A stretch of 64,000 bases of DNA. Source: Pectinophora gossypiella. Taxonomy: Eukaryota; Arthropoda; Insecta; Lepidoptera; Gelechiidae. The stretch is from the NCBI RefSeq assembly GCF_024362695.1, contig NC_065408.1, forward strand, positions 10,354,001-10,418,000, read 5' to 3'. How positions within the stretch are numbered: position 1 is the first letter of the stretch; each line of letters opens with the position of its first letter. The notes beneath the pieces are model-generated. The model was not told where the DNA came from and searched no databases. It saw only the letters and a program-made list of their open reading frames with translations. A program made the translations under genes and the position numbers. Shown here in pieces: positions 48,301-59,679 of this stretch.

Positions 48301-51300
48301 TAAGATAACACTTACAATATGACTTACGTTTGCCATTTTTTGTATGCACATACATACATAAACTTACGTCCGTAATTTCTAATGAAGTGGACACTGCCAC
48401 AAGTAATCAAAGGCAACTCGGAGCCACTGGATTATCGAATATGATCTTCATCGAGTCCTAGAAAAACTTACCAATATCTTTACTGTTTTTTTTTTTCAAT
48501 CCCATTAAACTGACCAAATCTCCCTTATAGACAGATGTCCACAATACACTTCCTGTAGGTAATAAAACATAAATAGCCACACATAATTATGTTAAGTTCC
48601 AACCTCATTAAAGTACATTAAACGCAACTTGATACCTTTCTATCACAAAGATAAGCGGACATAGCATATGCCACTAGCAACACGCAAACCTTCATGATAG
48701 ACACATATTTAAAGCATGATTTGCTAATTCAAAATTAAAGACTATATAATTTTTATTTATTTTTGATGGAAAATTTTTGTATCAATAACTACAATCTTAC
48801 GTGCTAAAGGTAAGTGGCGATGAGTTTCAAATAAAAAAAAATCCACTATCAGAAAGTAAGAGTAACTCAGTGATCCACAATTCATAATTATGGACTTTTA
48901 TATATTACAATTCGCGTCATGTTATGTAAGAATTACATATTTATTCCATGACGCCATATTAAGCTTTCAGCTGCATATACTTACATAACATAACCGCATA
49001 ATCGCAGCATATACAGGTGTTGGTGACATCGTAACGAATACTGAGGGGGATGATTCACACTATGATTCTGAGTTAATATCAAGTGGAATTTTCCGTCGCA
49101 AAATTCATATATTTTTTTATTATTTTCAATTTTATACTTTTGTGATGGAAAATTCCACCTGATATTAACTCAGAATAATGAGCTGAATCATCCCTATCAG
49201 TATTCATTACGATGTCACTTACGCTCCATTCAGGTACATACAGGTAGCTATACAAGTAGTAATCATGGTCTGACATCTCTCAAAGTTTTCGTTACGATGT
49301 CACTAACACCCAGTATACACCCGGTCGCGGGAAGCCGCTGGATGCGGGCAGCGCAGGACCGATCGTCGTGGAGATCCTTGGGGGAGGCCTATGCCCAGCA
49401 GTGGGTGTCGTACGGCTGATGATGATGAACACCCGGTATATCCACCACATCGCTACTTAAGACCAGGCTCGATCGTGGTCAAACGCGCTCAATTTTTTCC
49501 ATAAAAAAACTGATAAATCTCTCAGCCGCTTAGACATCTTCCCAGATCCCGGGCATAACGTAAAAACAGAAGGATTGTGTCCTTTCCTGCATGATGGACC
49601 ATTTATAGGCGATGGGCTGCTCACCTATAACCATAAGGTTCATCATATCCATCTTAGGAATTCGTATCATAATGGCTGCATATTGTTGTGGCTTAGGTCA
49701 ACCTATTATTTGTTGACGTTTACGTGCTTATGTACGCTAGAATGCTAGTTTGGATTCGTGTTACACAACGCATCTTACTCGCCTTTCACGGCAGATATAT
49801 CTGCTTTGTACAACCTAATCTTTCACTGAATGAATGGAGCTTATCATGAAAAAAATATAAGCGCATCTACCCGAAACAACTTTCCAAAACGTAAATCTTT
49901 TCATCACTGCAAGCCTAATGTGTGATATTTGCAACATAGATAGCTACTATTATAAAATTAATCAATAACACAACAACAAATTCTAGAAATAAATCCTTTG
50001 AAGTCCGTTTACTTTAGAGGGCGTTCTTGATAACTAATTAAAACAAAACAATCTAGTTCTATTTAAATTGTTTGTCTTGTTATTTGATATCACAGTTGAC
50101 CTTTGCCCTTAAGAATAATAGGGAAGGCGTGGCACTAAGCATGCAATTTCTCGTAATCAGTGCAAATAAACAAATAAAAACATCTAACCGTAATACTGCA
50201 CTTGTTTATGATTTGTTATCTGTAAGTTTCCTGCGTTGTTATTTCTGACGAGATCCGCTTTTATATACATTGTTTTGTACTTATTTCTCTGGGAGATAAC
50301 GTTGGGGGCTCGTCCGTGACATCGAACACAGGCGAGACTAAACAATTGTTTACGTACACTAATTGCATCGTGACTTCGTGACGTCTATCTCGACTATGAT
50401 AAGTTTATTTTTTAGTTGCATCGTCTATTTATCGCGTGGGCATAGGTTATTTCGGTATAATGACTCGGGAACATTCCGGATTCGTGTAATCAGTATTGAG
50501 AGAAAACGTTTAATTCAAATTGGCGATAAGTGAATGACCGGCTCTGACTAGGTGTAGGTGAAATAGGCGGTATCTGTTATTTTTTAATTTAAACGCGCTG
50601 AATACAAACACCAGATCATATTTAACGTTGCAGTCCCAACATTGGTATTTACATTTGGAACTGCTCAAGGTTACAGCTGATACGTAGTGTTTACCCGACA
50701 GCGCAAACAGGAGGGTTATACAAGTAGTACGTCTCGTGCCAGTCGAATGATACATTAAATTAAAATGCATTTACTTATGTATGTACTCCTAAATGCGTAA
50801 ATAGTAAGAATAAAAAAGAGCGAAATCAAGGAATATTTTTCTTTTCAGATATGCAGCGTTTACCAGAAGAAACCGGAATATACCCGTGTTATTGCAAGCA
50901 AACGACACGGATAAGATACGCACCGCAAACTTCGACTCTAAAGGACCTTTCTACTTCATCTCCCACGGTTTCCTCGAGGGCGGACACAAAATATGGGTAT
51001 ATATTTTCCTTGTTTACTTTATTTACTATCGGAATCAGATTGTTTATTAATGATTTTCTCGGAATAATTAAGGCTGGTTTTGCTGGAGTTTGTGATAAGT
51101 AAACATGCCTACTGCATGCAAATATTATAATTACTTAGTCTATACGTCTTATCGAGACCCAAAACGCATTAGTGCCTAGTTGTACAGAGGTGGTGTAGAG
51201 AATTTTGCGGGACTTTGTATAAATGGTGCGTTTTATGTGGTCGCACCCGCATGTAAGGAAACTCGAACATCACCAAGGCGTCCGAATATTTTACTATGGA

Positions 51301-54300
51301 TGTTGGCGCTATCTGGCGCATTTTCGAAAACGACGGTTCACGATGTGATCTGTATTATAACTGTATTCCAGTAACTGTAGCCTTATCTTTCTCTTATTTT
51401 ACTACAGATTCAAAACATGGCCGATGCGTTACTAAACTTGGAAGCTAAACCTAGCTATCTCTTTCTGAGCATGGCTCCATCACAGCACAAGCTGAGCCAT
51501 TTTCTTTTGCCCGTATTCGTAATATTCATAATTACCTAGTCCTTAAAGCAAATGTAAATTGTTACTGGCAATTTTCTTCTTATTTTTATTCTTTCTTTCA
51601 TATGTCGTGGGTAAAGGACAGCACTAGTTTTTGAGCTCGAACTAAAGTAAAATTAAACTTTGTCCACCAGAATAAGCTATATTTATCTAAATCTTATTTT
51701 ATTACAGGTCCAAAACATGGCCGATGCGTTGCTAAACTTGGAAGGTAACGACGGAGCGACGGTGTTCGTAGTAGACTGGCGGGGTGGCTCTCAGCCGCCG
51801 TACGGGCAAGCAGTCGCCAATATACGACTTATCGGCGTCATGACCGCTCATCTCATACATAGTATTTATGTAAGTACAGCGATCAATTTCAATTATTCCG
51901 TAAACAATATTACATTGTGTTGGAATGTCTTACAAAATAAATCGATCACAATTAAATTACAATTTAGGAATCACACTGAAATTTAAACAGTTTTGAGAGC
52001 AGGATATAGTTTTTTTTTTCGAATAAGTAAGTATATGTTAAGTTTAACAGACACTTAATAAACAATATAAATGGAGCAGCGTGATGGAGTGTTCCCAGCA
52101 GTAGGTAGGTGTTATATAGGCAATTTATGTTTATATTATCAGCGTGAGGTTAGGAGGTTTATTATCATTATTTATTATTGTCGCTTGAATTGAAAATACA
52201 TGGTAATTATTATTAGTTCATCTTGCGATGGATATACCTTTCACTAGCCCAATTTGGAATTCTAGTTTTGTTAATTATTATTTGCAAATAAAACAAATGA
52301 ATATGAACATTTTTATTGTTTTATTACAGGATGTGTTAGGGCTGTCACATTTGGATAATTTTCACTTCATTGGTCACTCTTTGGGCTCACATTTAGGAGG
52401 TTATTGTGGACACGCCTTGCAACGGGTATGTATATTACTTATGCCTACCTTAAAACTAAGTGCTTTTTATATTTATTAATTCTTCTATGCTTCAGTGAAT
52501 AGCGTTCTGCTACTTGCCTTCCAAAGCTTGTCGTAAAGACGAACAATATTATATGGGCGATAGACTGGTTACCAGTCACCATATGGACATAATAATAGAT
52601 TAGTTGACAAGTATCAAAATGTATGTATACGTTATTCATTACAGTTCGAAATTTAAACTAAACTCATAGACAAATTGTAAAATAGAATCGAAATTTGTTG
52701 AAATATTAATTAGTTACATCCATCCGAAAATCTTCGGATCTTTCTTTAAAAAACTTGATTTGGATAGCGGTATGTTCGCTTGGGCTTTCTTCTTCCACCT
52801 CTAGCACTTTTATCTGCTGCAGAAATCTTTAATATTACATATTATTATTTCTGGGCCCAGTAGTAGGACATATATAGACTATTTATGTTATGTATTGTTA
52901 TTTCCAGAAATTCAACCTGAAGCTAGGCAGGATAACAGGGTTGGACCCCGCCGCGCCGTACTTCAGTAAAACTGTCACCCTGGTGCGCCTCGACCGGTCC
53001 GATGCCAAATACGTGGACATCATTCACAGCAACGCCATACCCTTGTATTTTTCTGGTAGGTAACCCTTGATTTCTATGTTTTGAGGGTAGAGTTGAGAGC
53101 TGACAGAAGACTTGAATCGACAAAGAGGACATTTAATAACTATGGTGGCTCTGCCTAACCCCAGTACAGTATAATATGTTAAATTAGCTTCTTTTTATCG
53201 AGTCCAGACTTATATAGTGCATTCCTAGTATTTGCTTATTTGGCATTGCTAGTCCGACCGCGTGAAGATTCTAGGGCAAAAAGAACAAGACATAAGGTGT
53301 CCCATGCTCTGAGGAACCGTTCTACACTTACACCTTCTTCTTCTATCGTGTGGATTGTGAGGTGGATTACCAACCCCATCAACCCTGGTGTCAGGGTTTG
53401 GTGTTGTTATTATGGCGGCTCACTACACTCACACCATAGAATAAGGAATAATACTACGTATAGAAACTCTCCGCTCTGAGCTAGGTTTACTTCACCCCCC
53501 CCCCCTTTAGTCTTCAACCGTATGGCGTTAGACGTCACACACACAGATGCGCGTGTACGATAACGTCAATGTGTAGTGTCTGTGAAAAACGGGTATCCGG
53601 GGTGTGCCCACACTCCTAATTGGAATCTCCTATAAATCCCTGGACAAGTTTTCCTTACTCCCGTCCACCTGGGTCGGAAGTCTAGCTTAACCAGCGGCAC
53701 GCTATGATGGCCGTTTGGATGTTGCGCTCATCAAGTTTTGTATTAATTTACGTATAACTATATTGACGGAGCCAATTGCAGTACTTTATTATGTCAAAAC
53801 GGCCATCATACCTATACATCATGCATAAACGGCCTCTGGCTAACTAACAACACAAACTCCATGATAATTAATTTCTCCCATCTTTTACCTGTCACATGTT
53901 TGCCATGTACAGTCATGAGCAATATAATGTACCCACTTCAGGACTCTGTCGCACTAACATATTTGACATTTAGTGAGACTTACAGTTCAATTTGTCAAAA
54001 AAGTTAATGTGACATGGTACCAAAATGTGTACATATTAATGCTCGTGACCGTACCTAGTTAAGTCAATACATGAACACCTGCTTTATCTTTCACAGGATT
54101 CGGTATGAGCGAACCTATAGGCCACGTGGATTTCTACCCTAACGGCGGGTCCACACAGCCTGGTTGTAAGAAAGCGAACTCTCCGACTACAGGAGTGAGC
54201 GATGATATGTATCAATCAGTGATCAAGTACGTCGGCTGCAACCACGAGAGAAGTTACGAGTATTTTACTGAGAGTATCGCTCCCAGCTGCCCTTTTATCG

Positions 54301-57300
54301 CGATACAGTGCGAATCTTATGATGTAAGTTGAATTCTAATCTATTATGTTATCATACCTTTTAGTAAGTATAGTTTTCTTCTTCTTATGGTGTGGGTTAT
54401 GAGGTAGATGACCAACCTCATCAACCCTGGTATCAGGGTTATTATTGAGCCGCCAAAGGCCCCTGACATGGCTCATGTAACGTGTACATACTTACATCAG
54501 TAAGTAGTAACCGGGACCAACAGCTTAACGTGCCTTCCGAAGCACAGATCATTTTACTATCGGGCAATCAGGTGATCAGCTTGTAATGTCCAAACACAAC
54601 TAGGGATCACAAAGTGATTTTTGTGATACGTCCCCACCGGAATTCGAACACTCAACCACTGGACCACAGAGGCCGACATTTGTTCGAGTATAGTTTTGAA
54701 ATGCAATTCCACTTCTAATTAAAAAATCGAAACGCCTCGCAATTATGTTTCGTAAGGATTATCAGAAAGATATTACGATTAAAAAATAAAATTTGAGTTT
54801 ACATTGGGTACCTATTATGAGGTTTTTAATTCAAATTTGAAATTTGTTTATCGGAAGTGCGGAAAAGTTTTGTTGAAGAAATGATCTATTTTTTTGACAA
54901 GTAGAGTAAGGGTGGGTTTCTACAGAAGCAGAGAGGACAGGAGAGAAGCGCAGATGTGCAGCAGTCGACCAATCACCGCGAGGGAGACATGTATCTATTG
55001 ATCGATTCCGCAAGTTTCATTTCCTCGCTGCTTAAGTGGATACCTATCCTAATTTGTAAAATAAATTTCATTTTAAGTTTTTTAAGTTTTTTTTATGCTT
55101 TATGTATGAATGTTGCAGGCGTTCCTAGCAGGCAACTGTACCAGTTGTGACAACAAGCACTTCTGCATTCCTATGGGTTACCACTCGCATGGCATTTACA
55201 AGCGGCTGCTAGGCGCTGGCTACGTCGACTCTAACTCCAATGTCGCGCTCTATGCCATGACTGGGAGCTCTAAGCCATATTGCCGTAAGTCACGTTGTTT
55301 ACACGCACATACTTATACATGGTGTTAGTTACATCGTAATGAAAACTTTGAGGAATGATTCAAACTATTTCAGACCATGATTCTAAGTTGATATCATGTG
55401 GAAATTTCCGTCACAAAATTGCTGAGAATTTTAGTAGTTTTTTTAATTATTTTCAGTTCCATAGTTTTTCTATACTTTTGCTATGAAAAGTTCCATTTGA
55501 TTCCACTGCAAAGTAATTAAAATAACCACTAAAATTCTCATGAATTTTGCGACGGAAAATTCCACTTGATATCAACTTAGAATCATGGTCTGAAATAGTT
55601 TGAATCATACCTCAAAGTTTTCGTTACGATGTAAGTTTCGTTTCGTTACGAGACTCAGAGTCATGGCTTGAATCATCCCCTTTAGTCACTAACACCCATA
55701 CCCATACCTGTACGTACTTGTACGGGGTGTAAGTGACGTTGTAACGAATACTGAGGGCGATGTTTCAGCTTATTATTCTGAGTTAATATCAAGTGGAATT
55801 TTCCGTTGATGAAGAGTTGATGATGTCGATCATTGGTCACCTGACCCACACGAGAGAATTCCATCTCGATCTTACGGGGCCGAAAATAAAATAATATAAT
55901 TAGGTAATGAAAAATAAAAATAATTCTAACGGCTATTGATACATGTTAAACTATCAAACGGGTTGGTCGAAACACGACCACCAACACCAAGGGTTAGTGA
56001 AGACATGTACCCAGTAGCGGGAGCGATGATAGGCTGTTTACGCGAAGGCAGTTTGTCCCTTTTGGGAAAACATGTAGTGTAAACTTTATTGGTGCATTAT
56101 ATAGGTACTCATATTATTCTCATTCCCATGTAATAAACTTTTCATTATTACGTTAATGTTCTTCTTCTTATCTAGCCTTTAGTTAATGTGTACGTATAAT
56201 ACTTTTTAGGGGTACATTATGAAGTGAAGCTGTCGGTATCGAACTCAACAGAGAGTCGCGTGCACGGCCCCGACGTGGGCCGCATCGCAATCACGCTCGT
56301 CGACCGGAACGGAAACAGGAGTAACAGCAAAATGCTCGATGACGAACAGTGAGTATTGCACTTAGAAACATAAGTTATCACTTATCTATTACTTAAAGAC
56401 TGGTAGCACTTTAAACACGCTTTCGTACGATTAAGATTTGTTCGTAAATGTACGAACGATCACGCAAGAATAATTTTAATGTGGAATGGAGTTTGCAGCG
56501 TCTTTTCCCCGTCTATACAGGTTGTGAGAAGCTGCAATAGTTTTAGGGATGAGACGTTCGTTTTGTAAAAAATGACGATTCAAAGTGTTACCTACTGAAT
56601 AAAGATATTTTTGAATTTGAATAAAATTTGTACACTCAGTTGCTCGTAATAGGACAGTAATCGTACGTACACTCACTAGCGACTGGCTTAATACTTTCAG
56701 GAAGACTGCTGACGAGTCCTTAACCATTAATAATAGTTTGACACGTGGATATCGGCTATACATTACCCTTGAAATAATCGACTTTAAGATAAAAATACTG
56801 ACCCACTGGCTTAGATGACTAAACCTTTACCCAGAGGTTCCATTTTATAATGTAGACAAGGAGTAAATACGGATTTCTCGAAAGTTCCACACACACAGGG
56901 AAGTTAATATAGTTCAGGCGACCGCAATCATGACGGTCGTTAGAAGTAGTTACAAGTGAATGAATATAAATAGAAATACAAAAGCAACGTTGAACTTGAT
57001 TGTATTTTTAAAGAATGATAATTTAAATAAGTTGTATATTTACAAACCCGGCACGTTTTACAAAACTACCTAAATAGAAATAGTTTTCCTATGTATTTGT
57101 TTACCATATTGAATATTCCATGACAATTAGTGTACTATAAATAGATACGACCCGGAATTCTTAATAAACTATTTGTAAACATTTTTTTACGGTTTGACGT
57201 CAATAATTAATGATAATTGTTATCAACGTTTTCCCGCATCATAGTGTTTCCAAATATTTACTTATGCAATTGATAAGCAATAAAAAGTGACGACCTCCGT

Positions 57301-58796
57301 GGTCCAGTGGTTGAGCGTTGGGCTCACGATCCGGAGGTCCTGGGTTCGATTCCCGGTGGGGACATATCACAAAAATTACTTTGTGGTCCCTAGTTTGGTT
57401 AGGACATTACAGGCTGATCACCTGATTGTTCGAAAGTAAGATGATCCGTGCTTCGGAAGGCACGTTAAGCTTGTTGGTCCCGGTTACTATTTACTGATGT
57501 AAGAAAGTAGTCGTTACATGAGCCATGTCAAGGGCCTTTGGCGGCTCAATAGTAACCCTGACACTAGGGTTGATGAAGTTGGTATTCCACCTCACAACCC
57601 ACACGATAGAAGAAGAAGAATAAAAAATAATATGTAGGTATCTTAAGATTCGTTTATCCACGTGTTACAAAAATGTGGGTAATTAAATCAAAACATTGTG
57701 CACGCGTACTTATACATAATGCTTACGAATATGTATATTATAATATCTGCTGTCAAATTATTCAATGTTTAACGCAATATAGTGTGGTTAACGTTTGGTT
57801 ATGCCTCAATGAACAAACAAGAATATGTTTCAAAAGTTGATTAAAAATAACGGAACACTTGTCACTTATTTGCTCTTTTCTTTATCTTTCCAGAAAATAC
57901 TACAGGCCAGGTGACGTAGAAACCAAGATGGTGGCAGTCAAAGATACAGGTTTCCCGCCATTATCCGTCATCGTCGAGTGGAAGTATGAGTCGAATCTCT
58001 TCAACCCGATCACGTGGCGGTTACTCAAGTCCCCCAGTATCTACATCGACTACCTTAAGTTGTCTTCCATTGAGTATAATACTGAGTAAGTAATTTATAT
58101 TATTACGGTGCTTCTATTTCTTAATGTCCCTCGGCTATCGTAATTCCGACTACAAAAGAGTGTTAATTTTCATTATCATCAATTGGCTACTTGACAGTTT
58201 TTGGATAAGTATTATAAAAACTACAATTACTTATTTTATATCTCCAAAAATATTTTATTTTCTCGAAAATGCTTTATTTAATAGAAAAAAAAAAGTCATT
58301 TTACTTCAATTATTTTAAATACCGCGCGAAAACCGTTGGTCACGTGACATTTTGGCTAGTGACGTCACATTTCAACAAACAAAGAAACTGTCAAACAGTA
58401 TAACTTAAAACCTGACAGATAGTTATTGTTTATTTTGTGAATTGTGACGTCACACGAAGCTCAATCATGGCCGCTCGTGTTTAGGGTTTTGTAATACACA
58501 TTTTATAAAATAAAATATCGAAAAATGATCTTAATAAAAAAAAAACTATTGGATAATTATCGTTAAAAGATAAACTACCGTATCCGACATATTTCATATT
58601 TTATTGTGACAACTATCAAGTAGTCAATTGTGTAGATTTAAGTCTGATTTTAGTAAAAACCAAAAAACAGATACCATTTATGTTTATAATTTGTTTTTGT
58701 TTTTCTAGCATCACTGTCTGTCCGAAGATGAACAAACCTGTGGTGGCAAACATGCCCACTATGATGAAGACCAAATATTGCAAGTTAAGGAAATAG
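45358..58796 (+). CDS. pancreatic triacylglycerol lipase-like, with PLAT domain
   Basis: Eleven exons: 45358-45457, 47972-48089, 50849-50996, 51708-51869, 52330-52425, 52908-53055, 54097-54323, 55119-55284, 56210-56348, 57894-58085, 58709-58796; all GT-AG and in frame, 527 residues. It hydrolyses ester bonds of neutral lipids or phospholipids, probably outside the cell. The N-terminus of the mature part resembles pancreatic lipase (CYGMYGCFSKSYPW). The catalytic triad is Ser193 (GHSLG), Asp221 (GLDPAAPYF) and His307 (CNHERSY). The lid between Cys281 and Cys305 is 23 residues, full pancreatic length. The C-terminal third (about 388-525) is PLAT-like; many insect lipases of this family lack it. 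The first 20 residues are only a weak signal peptide, so the true first exon could differ. AATAAA overlaps the region just after the stop (58798-58803). Confidence 0.93.
45962..46036 (+). mobile_element. RTE-like LINE fragment, 5' part
   Basis: The frame reads GRAGRGRPRRTYIDQIGDVLRKG, the C-terminal region of an RTE/BovB-like ORF. It continues at 46346 after an insertion. In lipase intron 1. Confidence 0.7.
46037..46345 (+). mobile_element. LINE 3' UTR nested in RTE-like fragment
   Basis: A 309-bp AT-rich block with no ORF, ending in an AATAAAG signal (about 46325) and an ATT-repeat tail. It splits the RTE-like reading frame between LRKG and STLKRRACMKRL. It resembles the 3' untranslated end of a different non-LTR element. 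Boundaries are good to a few bases. Confidence 0.6.
46346..46500 (+). mobile_element. RTE-like LINE 3' end
   Basis: The continued frame reads KRRACMKRLMNVEEAREVC, then QDQSKWNS, followed by the 3' end CCCCGGTGGGAAATAGGCGT and a TATGTATGTATG tail. Same family as 25752 and 63868. Confidence 0.75.
47380..47480 (+). mobile_element. possible LINE 3' end fragment
   Basis: ATAGCTGGCGAGGAGTGAAT and CTGCCTACCCCTTCGGGTAC resemble a common lepidopteran retroelement 3' end that I know from memory; only one copy is in this window. Confidence 0.35.
47688..47912 (-). mobile_element. SINE-B copy (minus), 5'-truncated
   Basis: Contains the GGGTTGTGAGGTGAATTACC, CCTGACATGGCTCATGTAAC and shared core CGTGCCTTCCGAAGCACG blocks, all inverted relative to the copy at 57287. 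It lacks the tRNA head. Lipase intron 1, 60 bp before exon 2. Confidence 0.85.
48350..48445 (-). mobile_element. retroelement 3' end, family F copy 3
   Basis: CACATACATACATAAACTTA, then CGTAATTTCTAATGAAGTGG and CCACAAGTAATCAAAGGCAA. Lipase intron 2. Confidence 0.55.
49013..49316. mobile_element. fold-back MITE-D copy 3 with extra right end
   Basis: Left end ACAGGTGTTGGTGACATCGT; inner arms GATATTAACTCAG and inverse; first right end near 49205-49222 (ATTACGATGTCACTTAC). A second right end follows at about 49265-49312 (TCATGGTCTGACATCTC, then GTTACGATGTCACTAACACC). It therefore seems to be a copy with a duplicated or recombined right arm. Lipase intron 2. Confidence 0.7.
49321..49428 (+). mobile_element. 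LINE C-terminal ORF and 3' end
   Basis: The frame reads RWMRAAQDRSSWRSLGEAY, then AQQWVSYG and a TGA stop, followed immediately by a TGATGATGA tail. Same ending motif as 765-840. Lipase intron 2. Confidence 0.75.
49566..49702 (+). repeat. interspersed repeat E, copy 2
   Basis: ACAGAAGGATTGTGTCCTTT, ACCATAAGGTTCATCATATC and CATCTTAGGAATTCGTAT match the copy at 44637. Lipase intron 2. Confidence 0.6.
51391..51460 (+). pseudogene. partial duplicate of lipase exon 4
   Basis: Copy of the 3' end of intron 3 plus the first about 38 bases of exon 4, exactly 300 bp upstream of the original (51691 onward). It keeps the acceptor (TTTTACTACAG, ending at 51407) and codes QNMADALLNLEA before it departs from exon 4. 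The frame stays open to a TAG about 43 codons in. If used, it would end the protein before the catalytic Ser. The original has ATT to GTC, TTA to TTG and related small differences. No donor follows, so it is most likely a decoy or a relic. Confidence 0.85.
52073..52132 (+). mobile_element. degraded LINE 3' end
   Basis: ATGGAGCAGCGTGATGGAGT, CCCAGCAGTAGGTAGG and ATATAGGCAATTTATG, related to 6326-6450. Lipase intron 4. Confidence 0.45.
52849..52898 (+). mobile_element. degraded LINE 3' terminus
   Basis: GGGCCCAGTAGTAGGACATA and TAGACTATTTATGTTATG match the terminal 45 bp of the element at 6326. It ends 10 bp before exon 6, so its tail forms part of the branch-point and polypyrimidine region. 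Confidence 0.5.
53334..53425 (-). mobile_element. SINE-B 3' fragment (minus)
   Basis: TTCTTCTATCGTGTGGATTG, CCCATCAACCCTGGTGTCAG and GGCGGCTCA. Only the 3' end is present. Lipase intron 6. Confidence 0.7.
54381..54677 (-). mobile_element. SINE-B full-length copy (minus)
   Basis: On the minus strand: tRNA head with CCTCTGTGGTCCAGTGGTTG (box A) and GTTCGAATTCCGGTGGGGAC (box B), then CACTTTGTGATCCCTAG, the core, TACATGAGCCATGTCAGGGG and the CATAAGAAGAAG end at 54381. Lipase intron 7, 58 bp after exon 7. Confidence 0.9.
55316..55700. mobile_element. fold-back MITE-D copy 4
   Basis: Long copy. It contains two right-end-like segments: GTTTTCGTTACGATGTAAG near 55616, then GAGTCATGGCTTGAATCATC and CACTAACACCCATA near 55654-55700. 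The inner inverted arms GATATCA(T/A)GTGGAA and TTCCACTTGATATCAACT are clear. Lipase intron 8. Confidence 0.75.
55722..55809. mobile_element. MITE-D copy 5, left arm only
   Basis: Starts GGGGTGTAAGTGACGTTGTA and runs to TATCAAGTGGAATTTTCCGT, where it stops abruptly at 55807. A half-element directly after copy 4. Confidence 0.7.
57287..57618 (+). mobile_element. SINE-B full-length copy (+)
   Basis: tRNA-like head 57294-57363: box A TGGTCCAGTGG, box B GGTTCGATTCC. Then the CACTTT/CTTTGTGGTCCC body, shared core GTGCTTCGGAAGGCACGTTA (57449-57468) and a CACACGATAGAAGAAGAAGA end. Possible 8-bp duplication AATAAAAA at 57279-57286 and 57619-57626, though this is low complexity. Lipase intron 9. Not a tRNA gene: the head is followed by SINE body and lacks a proper acceptor stem. 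Confidence 0.92.
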
Positions 58797-58797
58797 A

Positions 58798-59150
58798 AAT
58801 AAATAAAAATATACATTAGTAACTTAACCTCAGGGACGCTCTCTTTGTACCAGTAACAAGACTTGAAAATGTTGGCACAGATTAAAAGAGTCCGGTAATA
58901 AAAAAAAACCTGTGTCATGCTTTTCATCGTCTTACTTAAATCAATGCAATGTCGTTTCTAAAAAGTATTATAGAAGTATTTTTAAATGTACACGCGATAT
59001 ATTTTTATAACTCGTAATTAATGTAAATTACTCTTGTATAGTAACAACTAGAACTTAGATTGTAATTCATCGTAAATAATTATAAGATTGTAAAGTAACA
59101 ATTTAATCTCTTTTACATTAATTATATTATACATTACAAAAATAAATTAT
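58798..59150 (+). terminator. lipase 3' UTR and polyadenylation signals
   Basis: AATAAA occurs 1 bp after the stop codon (58798-58803) and again at 58802-58807. A further AATAAA lies near 59140 in an AT-rich tract. The more distal one gives a more normal 3' UTR. Confidence 0.45.
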
Positions 59151-59679
59151 TTTTTAAATAGTGGTAATGTGGAATTTTATTTTTAACCAGTTTGAAAACG
59201 TCAAACAGATTGATTTGCTTCTTAATGATTGGGAATGGTAACACATGAATGGGTAACTTGGTCGAAGCCCATGAAATAAATTATCCGCACCGCACGCGGC
59301 ATTAATTACTTGGCTTCACAATACATTACACTTCATAGACAAATAAGTGGTGAATTATGGAAGAACGGGTGAAATAGTGATGTAAATTTTTCGGATTATC
59401 AACCAGTATTGTAGTAGTAAGATCATCCCTCGATTAGCGTTATTTACGAAAATAATAATTTGAAACTTCAATTTCTGAACGTAAATTCAGTTGACGTTGA
59501 CAGTCAATGACATTGACAACTGTGGTGACAGTGACGTTTGTTGATAAATGTGGAATGTTGCGGGTTTGGAGTTAAGTGAATTCATAATTATTCGATTCCA
59601 TACGTAATATTATTGGTTATATCACACCCTTCGATTGTCAAGTGGGTTGATACCTATAGAACTCGGTCAGTCTTACACA
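59151..59679. other. intergenic / THUMPD1 promoter region
   Basis: No gene. From 59490 to 59545 there is a cluster of TGAC/GTCA half-sites (GTTGACGTTGACAGTCAATG and following) just upstream of the THUMPD1 start, a possible promoter element. Confidence 0.4.

Noticed and set aside
57294..57363. tRNA gene
   Set aside because: Box A and box B are good, but the sequence runs directly into SINE-B body and lacks a paired acceptor stem; it is a SINE head.
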